From: Pseudomonas sp. R5(2019)
GTDB lineage: Bacteria; Pseudomonadota; Gammaproteobacteria; Pseudomonadales; Pseudomonadaceae
DNA length: 63,140 bases
Direction of reading: 5' to 3'
Assembly (NCBI RefSeq): GCF_009905435.1
Contig: NZ_JAAAMT010000034.1
Location: forward strand, 1-63,140
Of the stretch, positions 43,146 through 52,397 are shown in pieces. Position 1 is the stretch's first letter; each line of letters begins with the position of its first letter. A program made the translations under genes and the position numbers. A model generated the notes under the pieces. It saw only the letters and a list, made by a program, of their open reading frames with translations, made no database searches and was not told the origin of the DNA.

Positions 43146-43496
43146 ATGACCCTCTCCCCCTCTATCGTCTTCAAATGCCTGGGCGATGAAACGCGCCTGA
43201 GGATCATGCTGATGCTCTGCGCAGAAGGCGAACTCTGCGTTTGCGAACTGATCTGGGCACTGGCTGACAGCCAACCGAAAATCTCCCGCCACCTCGCTCA
43301 ACTGCGCGCCTGCGGCCTGCTCGCCGACCGCCGCCAAGGGCAATGGATTTACTACCGCCTGCACCCCGAGCTGCCCCAGTGGGTCAATGACGTGCTCCAG
43401 GTGACACTCAACGCCCATCAGGCCTGGATGAACCAGGACGCCCAACGCCTGGCAGCCATGGACGATCGGCCTGTGCGCCAGAACGCCTGCTGCTGA
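43146..43496 (+). CDS. arsR: ArsR family arsenite-responsive repressor
   Basis: This 116-residue winged-helix repressor has the metal site ELCVCEL (CxC) at the start of the recognition region, followed by DSQPKISRHLAQLRACGLLADRRQGQWIYYRL. The Cys pair plus a nearby residue bind As(III) or Sb(III), releasing the operator. A CC pair ends the protein. The start at 43146 follows the operator, and the longer upstream frame is not needed. Operon with arsB. Confidence 0.93.
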   Translation: MTLSPSIVFKCLGDETRLRIMLMLCAEGELCVCELIWALADSQPKISRHLAQLRACGLLADRRQGQWIYYRLHPELPQWVNDVLQVTLNAHQAWMNQDAQRLAAMDDRPVRQNACC

Positions 43497-43524
43497 CCCC
43501 TTTGATCTGACCCGAGTATTTTCC

Positions 43525-44811
43525 ATGTTGATTGCGGCATCGATTTTTGTGCTGACCCTGGTGCTGGTGATCTGGCAACCCAAAGGGCTGGGCATTGGCT
43601 GGAGTGCCGCCGCTGGCGCGCTGGTGGCGTTGTTGTCGGGTGTTGTTCAACTCAGTGACATACCGGTGGTCTGGGCGATTGTCTGGAACGCAACGGCCAC
43701 GTTCATTGCCTTGATCATCATCAGCCTGCTGCTCGATGAAGCAGGCTTCTTCGAGTGGTCGGCGCTGCACATGGCGCGCTGGAGCAATGGCCATGGCGGC
43801 AAGCTGTTCGTGCTGATGGTGCTGCTGGGCGCCGCGGTCTCGGCCCTGTTCGCCAATGACGGCGCGGCCTTGATTGTCACGCCCATCGTGATCGCCATGC
43901 TCGCCGCACTGCGCTTCTCCCCGGCGGCCACCCTCGCCTTCGTGATGGCCGCAGGCTTTATTGCCGACATGGCCAGTTTGCCGCTGGTAGTGTCGAACCT
44001 GGTCAATATCGTTTCGGCGGACTTCTTCGACATCGGCTTTGGCGAGTATGCCTCGATCATGTGGCCAGTGAACCTGGCGAGCATCGCGGCCACCCTGGGC
44101 ATGCTCTGGTGGTTCTTTCGCAAGGACATCCCGCTTCGCTTCCAACCGACGCTGCAAGCGCCGCGCGACGCCATCCGCGATATCAACACCTTCGTGGCCG
44201 GCTGGTGGGTCCTGGGGCTGCTGTTGCTGGGCCTGTTCGCGCTGGAGCCGCTGGGTATTCCGGTCAGTGCCGTTTCCGCCTTGTGCGCCGTGATACTGCT
44301 GGTGGTGGCGGGCCGCGGCCACATCATCTCGACCCGCAAGGTCATCAAGCATGCGCCTTGGCAGATCGTCGTATTCTCCCTGGGGATGTACCTGGTGGTC
44401 TACGGGCTGCGCAATGCAGGCATGACCCAGCAACTCACCGAGCTGCTGCAGCGCTTTGCCGAACACGGCCTATGGGTGACGGCGATCGGCACCGGCTTCG
44501 TCGCGGCGCTGTTGTCCTCGGTCATGAACAACATGCCCAGCGTGCTGATCGGCGCCCTGTCGATCCAGGGCACTGAAGCCACCGGGGTGATCCATCAAGC
44601 CATGGTCTACGCCAACGTGATCGGCTGTGACCTGGGCCCGAAAATCACCCCGATCGGCAGCCTTGCCACCCTGCTCTGGCTGCATGTGCTGGCCAGCAAA
44701 AACATCCGTATCACCTGGGGCTACTACTTCAAGGTAGGCAGCCTCATCACCTTCCCGATCCTGCTCGTCACGCTGGCCGCCCTGGCGCTGCGCCTGAGCC
44801 TTGCTGCCTAG
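43525..44811 (+). CDS. arsB: Arsenite efflux pump ArsB
   Basis: This 428-residue arsenite/proton antiporter has about 12 membrane segments. Marks are the FEWSALHMARWSNGHGGKLFVLM segment, FANDGAALIVTPIV, and NMPSVLIGALSIQG near the C terminus. It expels As(III) and Sb(III). Follows arsR by 28 bp. No arsC reductase or arsH follows, so arsenate handling must rely on genes elsewhere. Confidence 0.95.
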   Translation: MLIAASIFVLTLVLVIWQPKGLGIGWSAAAGALVALLSGVVQLSDIPVVWAIVWNATATFIALIIISLLLDEAGFFEWSALHMARWSNGHGGKLFVLMVLLGAAVSALFANDGAALIVTPIVIAMLAALRFSPAATLAFVMAAGFIADMASLPLVVSNLVNIVSADFFDIGFGEYASIMWPVNLASIAATLGMLWWFFRKDIPLRFQPTLQAPRDAIRDINTFVAGWWVLGLLLLGLFALEPLGIPVSAVSALCAVILLVVAGRGHIISTRKVIKHAPWQIVVFSLGMYLVVYGLRNAGMTQQLTELLQRFAEHGLWVTAIGTGFVAALLSSVMNNMPSVLIGALSIQGTEATGVIHQAMVYANVIGCDLGPKITPIGSLATLLWLHVLASKNIRITWGYYFKVGSLITFPILLVTLAALALRLSLAA

Positions 44812-44897
44812 GAGACTGCCAGGGTGATCCAGATGGGTTCTGTTGTTAGGTACGCAGAGGAGACCGGGGTTCATTCTGATTTCGCAGGGCGTTAAAC

Positions 44898-44932
44898 CCA
44901 CGGCGGCACGCGCATTGAACCGCCGTGGTTTT
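44898..44932 (+). terminator. Terminator of arsRB, possibly bidirectional
   Basis: CCACGGCGG (44898-44906) and CCGCCGTGG (44920-44928) pair perfectly, with TTTT after it on the plus strand. On the minus strand it follows the plasmid-stabilisation-like gene and is trailed by GTTT. Confidence 0.8.
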
Positions 44933-44933
44933 A

Positions 44934-45311
44934 TTACGATTGTTTCAGCGCTTCGATCAGCTGAGACTTGTTCATGGTCGAGCGGCCCCGGATGTCTTTA
45001 CTGCGGGCCTCTTTCATCAGGCTTTCCCTGGTCTGGGTTTCCAGCGATGCCGTGGAACTGCGGGCGTGACCGCTGCGGGTCTTGGCAGCACGTTTGGCGG
45101 AATCCGACCTGGCGGTTTGCTTCGCTGCCCTGGAAGTGCGTCGACCAGAGCCACCGGCTTTTTCACCACCGCCTGATTGTTTGTTGACGGCTGCCCAGGC
45201 ACGGGCTTCTGCTTCCTCTTTTGGCGTGCCTTTTTTCTCGTAGCTTTCTTCGATGTGTTGGGCCTTGCGCTTCTGCTCGGCGGTGTATTTGTCTTTGCTG
45301 CCTTGTGGCAT
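44934..45311 (-). CDS. ChaB/Rho-N-like 'plasmid stabilization' small protein
   Basis: This 125-residue, strongly basic protein has an N-terminal KDKYTAEQKRKAQHIEESYEKKG segment typical of proteins annotated as plasmid stabilization. A middle is rich in Arg, Ser and Lys, and the C-terminal Rho-N-like motif is SLMKEARSKDIRGRSTMNKSQLIEALK. It probably binds nucleic acid. GAGGTGATAGCC precedes the ATG. It lies 14 bp after the metallothionein gene, so they share a transcript. Confidence 0.78.
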   Translation of the reverse strand: MPQGSKDKYTAEQKRKAQHIEESYEKKGTPKEEAEARAWAAVNKQSGGGEKAGGSGRRTSRAAKQTARSDSAKRAAKTRSGHARSSTASLETQTRESLMKEARSKDIRGRSTMNKSQLIEALKQS

Positions 45312-45325
45312 GGCTATCACCTCTA

Positions 45326-45496
45326 TCAATGCTGCTGAGCAGCCTTGGTACAGCCACAACCGGCGTGGACACAGGGTTTTCCGCCCGCGTGGTGGGTGGC
45401 GCAGGCTTCGCAGCAGTAGGCTTTGCCGTCGCGCACGACGGGGGTGTTGCCGACTTTGCAGTTGCAGTCGGGGCAGGCGCAGGTTTGCTCGTTCAT
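45326..45496 (-). CDS. bmtA: Bacterial metallothionein
   Basis: This 56-residue Cys/His-rich zinc- and cadmium-binding protein of the BmtA/SmtA type has the pattern CACPDCNCKV near the start, then AYCCEACATHH, and CVHAGCGC near the C terminus. It binds metal ions in a cluster in the cytoplasm. AAGGAG eight bases before ATG 45496 favours that start over the ATG at 45502. Confidence 0.9.
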   Translation of the reverse strand: MNEQTCACPDCNCKVGNTPVVRDGKAYCCEACATHHAGGKPCVHAGCGCTKAAQQH

Positions 45497-45644
45497 GGTC
45501 ATGGCTCCTTGATTGTCAACAAGCGGTTGGAATGCCGCTTATAAGAAGGATGACCGAGTAGTGGGCCCGATGGTTCAAAGGGACCGCCGACGGCCTGCGC
45601 TTTTCGTTTTCAGATCACAGGCGCGTCAGTTAAGGCACAGACTC

Positions 45645-45748
45645 TGTGGGAGCGGATTTATCCGCGAATCCATTCACCGCGGTTTTTCTGGCATTGCGCG
45701 GTGCCTTCATTCGCGGCGGTCCGGCGATCCGGTAAATCCGCTCCCACA
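45645..45748. repeat. REP hairpin between metallothionein and DUF3077-like genes
   Basis: Left arm CTGTGGGAGCGGATTTATCCGCGAA, right arm with GGTAAATCCGCTCCCACA, with a spacer again containing TTTTTC.GGCATTGCGCG. It is the same type as 10815-10906. The rest of the gap (45500-45975) has a further half REP near 45780 and no supported gene. Confidence 0.85.
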
Positions 45749-45975
45749 TGGATCTCGCCTTAACTGACCGGCATTGGGGCGAGCCCGGCTCCTACAGGTT
45801 CCGCGGCTTAACTGACTGGCATTGGCCACCACCCGAATTGTTTATGGCGGCTGTGTTCGGGCAGACTTCGGTCTGGCCGGGTTGGCTCCTGCTCCCGGTT
45901 CTCTCACCCCGTGCACAGCTGCCACCCTAGTGTGAGAGCGACGGTGGCGGTTCCAGAAAACAAAGGAGCCTCACC

Positions 45976-46245
45976 ATGACCAAAGCGGTCCCCGATCCAC
46001 CCGCATTTCGCCCCGGCGCCTTGCGTCAAACCGGCCATACAGCGTTCAGCTCCTGCGGCCATTCCCATGACCCCCTCTTTGACACTCGTCCCGGCATCAT
46101 TGCCGAAGATGCGCTCACACATGTGGAGCGCCATCTACAATCGGCCTATGCAGCCCGGGCGTTGGAGCAAGCCTTGCTCAGCGCTGCCGATGGAATGACC
46201 TGTGCGACGCCTCACAGGTACGTTCGTGGGCAATGGCTGGCTTGA
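45976..46245 (+). CDS. DUF3077-like small protein
   Basis: This 89-residue protein of the kind found widely in Pseudomonas has an N-terminal disordered part (VPDPPAFRPGA) and a helical C-terminal part (EDALTHVERHLQSAYAARALEQAL). I place it near DUF3077 from general pattern, not firm. AAAGGAG precedes the ATG. Convergent with livF with 4 bp between stops. Confidence 0.55.
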   Translation: MTKAVPDPPAFRPGALRQTGHTAFSSCGHSHDPLFDTRPGIIAEDALTHVERHLQSAYAARALEQALLSAADGMTCATPHRYVRGQWLA

Positions 46246-46249
46246 ACGG

Positions 46250-46966
46250 CTATTCCCCCAGATAGGCCTTCTGGACCTGCTCGTTATGCAGCAGGTCCTG
46301 GGCTTGTCCCTCCAGGGCGATTTTGCCGCCATCGATCACATAGGCGCGCTGGCAGGTTTGCAGGGCCAGTTTGGCGTTTTGCTCGACCAGCAACAGCGTC
46401 ACCCCGCCCTTCACCACTTCGCGGATGGTCTCGAATATCTTCTGCACAATGATCGGCGCCAGGCCCATGGACGGCTCGTCCAGCAGCAGCAATTTGGGTT
46501 TGCCCATCAAGGCTCGGGAGATGGCCAGCATCTGCTGCTCACCACCGGACATGGTGCCGGCCAACTGGAAGGCGCGCTCCTTCAGGCGCGGGAAGATGCC
46601 GAACATGCGCTCAATGTCGGCCTCGATGGCCGCCTTGCCATCGGTGCGCGAAAACGCGCCCATTTCCAGGTTTTCTACCACCGTCAGTTTGGGAAAGATG
46701 CCCCGCCCTTCCGGCACCAGTGCCAGCCCTTCGCGGATCAGATCATGGCTTTTGATCGCGGCATGGGCCTTGCCGTCGAAGGTGATCTGCCCGCTGGCCG
46801 GGCTCAGCAGCCCGCCGAGGGTTTTCAGGGTGGTGGTCTTGCCGGCGCCGTTGGCGCCAATCAGGGCGACCATCTCGCCTTCGGCCACATGAAAATTCAG
46901 GCCCTTGATCGCCTGGATAGCGCCGTAGGAAACCTTCAGGTCGCTGACTTCGAGGATATTTTTCAT
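46250..46966 (-). CDS. livF: Branched-chain amino acid-type ABC transporter ATPase
   Basis: This roughly 238-residue ATPase of the LivF/BraG group has Walker A GANGAGKTTTLKTLGG, signature MSGGEQQMLAISRALM, Walker B LLLLDEPSMGLAP and the H-loop-like VEQNAKLAL. Last gene of the liv operon. The GTG at 46975 is an alternative start. It works with LivG to drive LivHM. Confidence 0.92.
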   Translation of the reverse strand: MKNILEVSDLKVSYGAIQAIKGLNFHVAEGEMVALIGANGAGKTTTLKTLGGLLSPASGQITFDGKAHAAIKSHDLIREGLALVPEGRGIFPKLTVVENLEMGAFSRTDGKAAIEADIERMFGIFPRLKERAFQLAGTMSGGEQQMLAISRALMGKPKLLLLDEPSMGLAPIIVQKIFETIREVVKGGVTLLLVEQNAKLALQTCQRAYVIDGGKIALEGQAQDLLHNEQVQKAYLGE

Positions 46967-46968
46967 GC

Positions 46969-47742
46969 TCAACACACCGTTTCCGTACCCAAATAGGCCT
47001 CGATCACACGAGGGTCTTTCTGCACGTCACAAGGCAGGCCATCGGCGATCTTCTTGCCGAACTCCAGCACCGTGACCTGGTTACACAAGCCCATCACCAG
47101 CTTGACGTCATGCTCGATCAACAGCACGGTCTTGCCATCGGCCTGCATCTTGCACATCAGCTTGCGCAAGCCCTCGGTTTCCGAGGCGTTCATGCCGGCG
47201 GCCGGCTCGTCCAGCGCCACCAGCAAGGGCTCGGTGGCCAGGGCGCGGGCGATTTCAAGGCGGCGTTGGTCGCCGTAAGACAGGTTTTTCGCCAACTCAT
47301 TGGCGAAACGCCCGATGCCGACATAGTTCAGCCAGTAGCGCGCCGCCTCGTGAATCTCACGCTCTTCCTGCATGCAGCGACGCGTGCGCAAAATGGCCCC
47401 GAACACACCGCTGCGGGTACGTACGTGGCGGCCGATCATGACGTTCTCCAGCGCAGTCATATTGTGGAACAGGCGGATGTTCTGAAAGGTGCGGGAAATG
47501 CCTGCCTCCACGACCTTGTGCGGTTTGCTGATCCGCAGCGGCTTGCCGTCGAATTCGACCTTGCCTTCTTCGGCCTGGTAAAGCCCGGTGAGCACGTTGA
47601 ACAACGTGGTCTTGCCGGCGCCATTGGGGCCGAGCAAGCCACGGATTTCACCGCGTTTGATGCTCAAATCGATGCTGTGCAAGGCCTGCAGCCCGCCAAA
47701 GAATTTACTGACCGAGCGCAACTCCAGTAGTGCCTGGCTCAT
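46969..47742 (-). CDS. livG: Branched-chain amino acid-type ABC transporter ATPase
   Basis: This 257-residue ATPase has Walker A GPNGAGKTTLFNVLTGLY, signature LSYGDQRRLEIARAL, Walker B LLVALDEPAAGMN and H-loop LLIEHDVKLVMGL. The LSYGDQ variant and the long helical insert (VRTRSGVFGAILRTRRCMQEERE) are typical of LivG/BraF. The ATG overlaps the livM stop by four bases. Confidence 0.92.
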   Translation of the reverse strand: MSQALLELRSVSKFFGGLQALHSIDLSIKRGEIRGLLGPNGAGKTTLFNVLTGLYQAEEGKVEFDGKPLRISKPHKVVEAGISRTFQNIRLFHNMTALENVMIGRHVRTRSGVFGAILRTRRCMQEEREIHEAARYWLNYVGIGRFANELAKNLSYGDQRRLEIARALATEPLLVALDEPAAGMNASETEGLRKLMCKMQADGKTVLLIEHDVKLVMGLCNQVTVLEFGKKIADGLPCDVQKDPRVIEAYLGTETVC

Positions 47743-48980
47743 ACTTTGTTCGCCTCTTCAGTGGCCGTGTGCGTCAGCCCAGTCATGGCCAACGGTGCTT
47801 TTGCCTGGCCTGGCGCCGCGTCATCGGCTTCGGGGTCGTTTTCATGCAATTCGGCACGCCGCCTGCTGGACGGCCAGAGGCCTTCGGGACGAAAGCGCAT
47901 GACCAGGATCAACGCCAGGCCGAACACCAGCATCCGCAGGGTCGAGGCATCGAGAATGTTGCGCAGCACATCGCGGCTGATAAAGGTCACGTTGTCCAGC
48001 ACGAACGGCTGAACCCAGTTCACCAGGTCGCGGAATACCTCGGGCATGATCGACAGGATCAAGGCGCCCAGCACCACCCCGCGAATCGACCCCATGCCGC
48101 CCAGCACCACCATGGCCAGCACCATGATCGATTCCATCAGGGTGAAGGATTCCGGGCTGACGAAGCCCTGGTAGCTGGAGAACAGCACACCGGAGACGCC
48201 GCCAAAGGTGGCGCCCATCGCAAACGCCAACAGTTTGAGGTTGCGCTTGTTCAGGCCCATGGCTTCAGCGGCCACTTCGTCTTCGCGCAGGGCCATCCAG
48301 GCCCGACCGATGCGCGACACCTCCAGGCGCTTGGACAAAATGATGGAAAAGATCACCACTGCCAGGAAAAACAGGTAGTAGCTGATCACCGGCGACACCT
48401 GCAGACCGAACAGGCTCCATTTGGTTTGCAGCGACAGCAGTGCCTGCGGTGCCACATCGGCGGCATGGGACCAGGCCGCGCCATCGATATGCAGCGGCGC
48501 GATGCCGCTGATGCCCTGGGGGCCATTGGTGATGTTCACCGGCTGGTCCAGGTTGTTCATGAAGATGCGGATGATTTCACCGAAGCCCAGGGTGACGATC
48601 GCCAGGTAGTCGCCGCGCAGCTTGAGCACCGGCGCGCCGATCAGCACGCCGCAGATGGCGGCCGCCACCGCCGCCAGCGGGATGATGATCCACAGCGGCC
48701 AGTTCATGACCCCTTCGGCCAGCCCGACCATGTTCAGGTGCGGCGAGGCCAGCAAGGCGTACAGATAAGCGCCGATCGCGTAGAAGCCGATATAGCCCAT
48801 GTCCAGCAGACCGGCGTAGCCGATCACGATATTCAGGCCCAACGCCAACAGCACGTAGAGCATGGCAAAGCCCAGAATACGGACCCAGGTCGGGCCCAGG
48901 AACGGTATGGCGTCGACCACAAAGGGCAGCGCGATAAACGCCAGGATCAGCAAGGCGTATTGTGCGTATTGATTGTTCAT
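47739..48980 (-). CDS. livM: Branched-chain amino acid-type ABC transporter permease
   Basis: This 413-residue inner-membrane permease has the LivM/BraE signature. GLNIVIGYAGLLDMGYIGFYAIGAYLYALL is the conserved first core, and GEIIRIFMNNLDQPVNITNG follows. The C-terminal tail after residue 370 is long and hydrophilic. Forms the pore with LivH. Confidence 0.92.
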   Translation of the reverse strand: MNNQYAQYALLILAFIALPFVVDAIPFLGPTWVRILGFAMLYVLLALGLNIVIGYAGLLDMGYIGFYAIGAYLYALLASPHLNMVGLAEGVMNWPLWIIIPLAAVAAAICGVLIGAPVLKLRGDYLAIVTLGFGEIIRIFMNNLDQPVNITNGPQGISGIAPLHIDGAAWSHAADVAPQALLSLQTKWSLFGLQVSPVISYYLFFLAVVIFSIILSKRLEVSRIGRAWMALREDEVAAEAMGLNKRNLKLLAFAMGATFGGVSGVLFSSYQGFVSPESFTLMESIMVLAMVVLGGMGSIRGVVLGALILSIMPEVFRDLVNWVQPFVLDNVTFISRDVLRNILDASTLRMLVFGLALILVMRFRPEGLWPSSRRRAELHENDPEADDAAPGQAKAPLAMTGLTHTATEEANKV

Positions 48981-48990
48981 GCGCAGTCTC

Positions 48991-49929
48991 CTAGGCCCGG
49001 TCTGCCTGACGCTCGCCCATCAAGCCGTTAGGCCGCAACAGCAGCACCAGGATCAACACCATGAAGGCGAAAATGTCCTGGTAGTTGGCGCCCAGAAAGC
49101 CCCCGGTCAGCTGGCCGGTATAACCCGCCGCCAATGATTCGATCAGCCCGAGCAAGATGCCCCCGGCCATAGCCCCGAAGAGGTTGCCGATACCGCCCAG
49201 CACCGCCGCGGAAAACGCCTTGAGCCCCAGCAGCAAGCCCATGTAGGCGTCGGCCTGGCCGTAGTTGACCGCGCGCATGACCCCGGCAATGGCGCCCAGC
49301 GAGGCGCCGATGACGAAGGTGGCGGAAATCACCCGGTTGATGTTGATGCCCATCAAGCCGGCCACTTCCTGATTTTGCGCGGTGGCCCGCATGGCCTTGC
49401 CCAGCCGGGTCTTGTCGACCAGCAGCCAGAGCGCCAGCATGATCACCACCGAGATGATCATGATGCTCATCTGTACGTTGGTGATGGTGGCGCCGAACAC
49501 CGCGATCGGATGGGTTTCCACCACCTCGGGGAAGGTTTTGTAGCCACGCCCCCAGATCATCATGGCCAGGTTCTGCAGGAAGATCGAAATGCCGATGGCC
49601 AGGATCAATGGAGTCAGGCGCGGCGCCTTGCGCAGCGGGCGGTAGGCGAACTTTTCCATGCCCTGGGCCATCAGCATGCAGACCATCGCGGCAATCATGA
49701 TGGCCAACAGCAACGTGAGCACGCCTGGAGCGAAACCGAAGCCTGCAAGCATGGTCAGGACCGAGATCGTGACCATCGCGCCGACCATGACAATCTCGCC
49801 GTGGGCAAAGTTGATCAGGCCAATGATGCCGTAAACCATGGTGTAGCCCAGCGCCACCAGGGCATAGATGCTGCCGAGCACCAGGCCGTTGAGGACCTGT
49901 TGCAATAAAATATCGAAATTGGCTTCCAC
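48991..49929 (-). CDS. livH: Branched-chain amino acid-type ABC transporter permease
   Basis: This roughly 312-residue LivH/BraD permease opens DILLQQVLNGLVLGSIYALVALGYTMVYGIIGLINFAHGE, the family hallmark. The GTG at 49929 is set by GAGGA eight bases upstream. The frame is open for 18 more codons. Close downstream of livK with a hairpin between. Confidence 0.93.
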   Translation of the reverse strand: MEANFDILLQQVLNGLVLGSIYALVALGYTMVYGIIGLINFAHGEIVMVGAMVTISVLTMLAGFGFAPGVLTLLLAIMIAAMVCMLMAQGMEKFAYRPLRKAPRLTPLILAIGISIFLQNLAMMIWGRGYKTFPEVVETHPIAVFGATITNVQMSIMIISVVIMLALWLLVDKTRLGKAMRATAQNQEVAGLMGININRVISATFVIGASLGAIAGVMRAVNYGQADAYMGLLLGLKAFSAAVLGGIGNLFGAMAGGILLGLIESLAAGYTGQLTGGFLGANYQDIFAFMVLILVLLLRPNGLMGERQADRA

Positions 49930-50030
49930 GTGCTGAATCCTCAAAGCTGCGTTGTGTCGACCCGCGCCGGCTGGCGACAGCAACGCGGTGACATTTATGG
50001 CAGGTCAGAAAAAAGCGGGTTCTTATTGTC

Positions 50031-50049
50031 GCGAGCCGTGGCGGCTCGC
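50031..50049 (-). terminator. Hairpin between livK and livH
   Basis: GCGAGCC and GGCTCGC arms flank a 5-base loop in the 147-bp gap after livK. No T run follows. It probably reduces readthrough or protects the livK message, giving more binding protein than membrane components. Confidence 0.5.
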
Positions 50050-50076
50050 TTATTGTTCTTCGTTGTCGTGGTGGGC

Positions 50077-51225
50077 TCAGTTGCGCTCGACCGACAGGGT
50101 TTTCCAGCTGCCATTTTCGAACTGGAAGACGGTGGCGGCAGCGTTTTTCAGGTTGCCGTAGTCGTCGAAGGCAATGGTGCCGGTGACGCCGTCGTAGCTG
50201 GACGTTTTCAACACCGGCAGGTACACCGCCGGGTCCGCCGACTGAGCCTTGACCATGGCGTTGATCGCCGCCCAGGTGGCGTCATAGGCGGCTGGCGAAG
50301 ACTGCACCACGCCCATGCCGAACTTGTCCTTGAGCTTCTGCTCGAAGGCCGCGCCCTTGGGCATGTCCTGCAGCGGCGTACCGTAGTTCCAGGCATAGGT
50401 GCCCTGGGCCGCGCTGCCGGCCATTTTCTTGAACTCATCGTTGGGCAGGTTGCCGATGTTCATGAACTTGGCATTCAGGCCCAGGTTTTTCATCTGCTTG
50501 GCCATCGGTGCGGCCTGGTAATCCAGTGCCGCGAAGAACACCGCATCGGCCTTCTGCGCCTTGGCGGTGGTCAGGATGGCGTTGAAGTCGGTGGCCTTGT
50601 CGTTGGTGTACTCACGCACCACCACATTGCCGCCAGCAGCCTTGACCGCCTTGGTCACTTCATCGGCCAGGCCCTGGCCATACGCGGTACGGTCATCGAG
50701 GATGGCAATGCGTTTGGCCGCCAGCTGGTTGACCAAGTAGTTGCCGGCGTAACGCCCCAGGGTGGCGTCGTCGTTGACCACGCGAAACACCGACTTGATG
50801 CCCTGGCGGGTCAAGGCCGGGTTGGTGGCCGAGGGAGAGATTTGCGGGATGCCGGCATCGGCATAGATTTTCGAGGCGGGAATACTGGTGCCCGAGTTGT
50901 AGTGACCGATCACCACGGCCACTTTCGAGTCGACCAACCGCTGTGCCACTGCCGTACCGGTGCGGGGGTCGGCGACGTCATCTTCGGAGACCAGCTTGAA
51001 CTCGACGACCTTGTCGCCGAATTTCAGCTTTTGCTGGTTCGCCTCTTCGATGGCGATGCTCACGCCGTGCTCCACATCCAGGCCCTGGTGGCCCGAAGGA
51101 CCGGTCAGCGGGCCGGCAAAGCCGATCTTGACCTGCTCGGTTTCACTCGCCGCGGCAGTGCCCACACCCAGGATTGCGGTCACGGCCACTGTCAGTGCGG
51201 TCAAGCCCAAGTTTTGTTTACGCAT
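50077..51225 (-). CDS. livK: Branched-chain amino acid-type periplasmic binding protein
   Basis: This 382-residue binding protein has a signal peptide (residues 1-27, ending AILGVGTAAA). Mature motifs are KIGFAGPLTGPSGHQGLD, GHYNSGTSIPASKIY and DDRTAYGQGLADEV, matching the LivJ/BraC fold. The real ligand may be a larger or modified amino acid, since the GntR and hyu operon share a promoter motif. GGGAGGGTGT precedes ATG 51225. Confidence 0.9.
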   Translation of the reverse strand: MRKQNLGLTALTVAVTAILGVGTAAASETEQVKIGFAGPLTGPSGHQGLDVEHGVSIAIEEANQQKLKFGDKVVEFKLVSEDDVADPRTGTAVAQRLVDSKVAVVIGHYNSGTSIPASKIYADAGIPQISPSATNPALTRQGIKSVFRVVNDDATLGRYAGNYLVNQLAAKRIAILDDRTAYGQGLADEVTKAVKAAGGNVVVREYTNDKATDFNAILTTAKAQKADAVFFAALDYQAAPMAKQMKNLGLNAKFMNIGNLPNDEFKKMAGSAAQGTYAWNYGTPLQDMPKGAAFEQKLKDKFGMGVVQSSPAAYDATWAAINAMVKAQSADPAVYLPVLKTSSYDGVTGTIAFDDYGNLKNAAATVFQFENGSWKTLSVERN

Positions 51226-51365
51226 ACACCCTCCCAAAGAACATCGGACAAACGAATTGAGCACCTTGAGGTGCAAGTCTTCTTTTCCATGCCCGGCGCC
51301 CTGTCACGGCACCAGACCTTTTCGGGACCTTCTCGTTGCAAGTGCGATCCGCTCAAGAGCGCACT

Positions 51366-51377
51366 TGTAAGATAACA
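51366..51377 (+). promoter_or_regulatory. Motif shared by liv and hyu promoters (TGTAAGATAACA)
   Basis: TGTAAGATAACA lies 141 bp before livK. The reverse complement of 62996-63007, before hyuA, is TGTAAGACAACA, only one base different. The GntR gene between the two operons could encode the common binder. In the 436-bp gap (51226-51662) I see no gene. Confidence 0.5.
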
Positions 51378-51662
51378 GTCAGCAGGCAACTGTCAATTGG
51401 TATATGCTTGGCGAATGTGAAAAGGGCAAAGTTGTCGAGAACGGCTGGCAAATTGCACAGATACGAGGCGCGCAGAGACGGGATACCGTGCGCCTGCACC
51501 CTCACAGATCAGTTGTTTGATAACATACGGCCCTTGATTCTCTGCTGATCCGGGCCATCATCGAATCAACCGGCATCAGGGCTTCGGATTTGCCTTGGCA
51601 AGCCAGTAAGCTGACCAAACAGTCATCACCGTGATGAGCAAATTGCTTCAGGAGCAACACAT

Positions 51663-52388
51663 ATGAATGCGACGCTGGGTACGCGCAGGGCCAATCTGGC
51701 GGAGACCGTCATCAAGGAACTGTCCAACCGCATCGACGTGGGGACATACGGCCCCGGTCAAAAACTGCCTTCGGAGCAGGAGTTGTGCAAGGAATTCAAC
51801 GTCAGCCGCCCGGTGATCCGTGAAGCCGTGGCATCCTTGCGCCTGGGTGGGCGCTTGATCGCACGCCAGGGCGTCGGGGTGTTTGTGGTCGAGCAGGACG
51901 TCAAGCGCCTGGGCTTTGCGCTGAGTACCGCCGTTGATGACGTACGCGCCGCCGCCCATGTGCTGGAGCTGCGCCTGGGCATCGAAACCGAATCCGTGGC
52001 ACGTGCCGCCGAGCGCCGCAGCCCGACCAGCATGGCGCAGATCACCGAAGCCTTTGACCGCTTCAATTCACTGGACGGCTCGAACCTGGAAGCAGAAGCC
52101 CGGGCCGACTTCGAATTTCACCTGGCGATTGCCCGGGCCACCAACAACCCGCACTTCTCGCAACTGCTCGAGGCGCTGGGGCCGGACATCATCTTTGACC
52201 TGCACCTCAAGCACGGCCAGTCGACCGGCAAGAGCCGCCTGGCCCACATCAAGAAAATCGGCCGTGAACACGGCGCGATTCTCTCGGCCATCTCCATGGG
52301 CGACGTCAGCGGTGCTCGCTCAGCCCTGCGCAAGCACCTGGAAGAAAGCCTGTCGCGCTACCAGCGGCTGGTGGACAGTGGCGAGTGA
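51663..52388 (+). CDS. GntR family regulator, FadR/FCD subgroup
   Basis: This 241-residue regulator has a winged HTH at about 10-75 (KELSNRIDVGTYGPGQKLPSEQELCKEFNVSRPVIREAVASL) and an all-helical FCD ligand domain (about 95-230) with the metal-binding residues DFEFHLAIARATNNPHF and EHGAILSAI. Such proteins repress catabolic operons until a carboxylate binds. Divergent from livK and 0.25 kb from the hyu operon, so it likely controls both. Confidence 0.9.
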   Translation: MNATLGTRRANLAETVIKELSNRIDVGTYGPGQKLPSEQELCKEFNVSRPVIREAVASLRLGGRLIARQGVGVFVVEQDVKRLGFALSTAVDDVRAAAHVLELRLGIETESVARAAERRSPTSMAQITEAFDRFNSLDGSNLEAEARADFEFHLAIARATNNPHFSQLLEALGPDIIFDLHLKHGQSTGKSRLAHIKKIGREHGAILSAISMGDVSGARSALRKHLEESLSRYQRLVDSGE

Positions 52389-52397
52389 TACGTGGGG

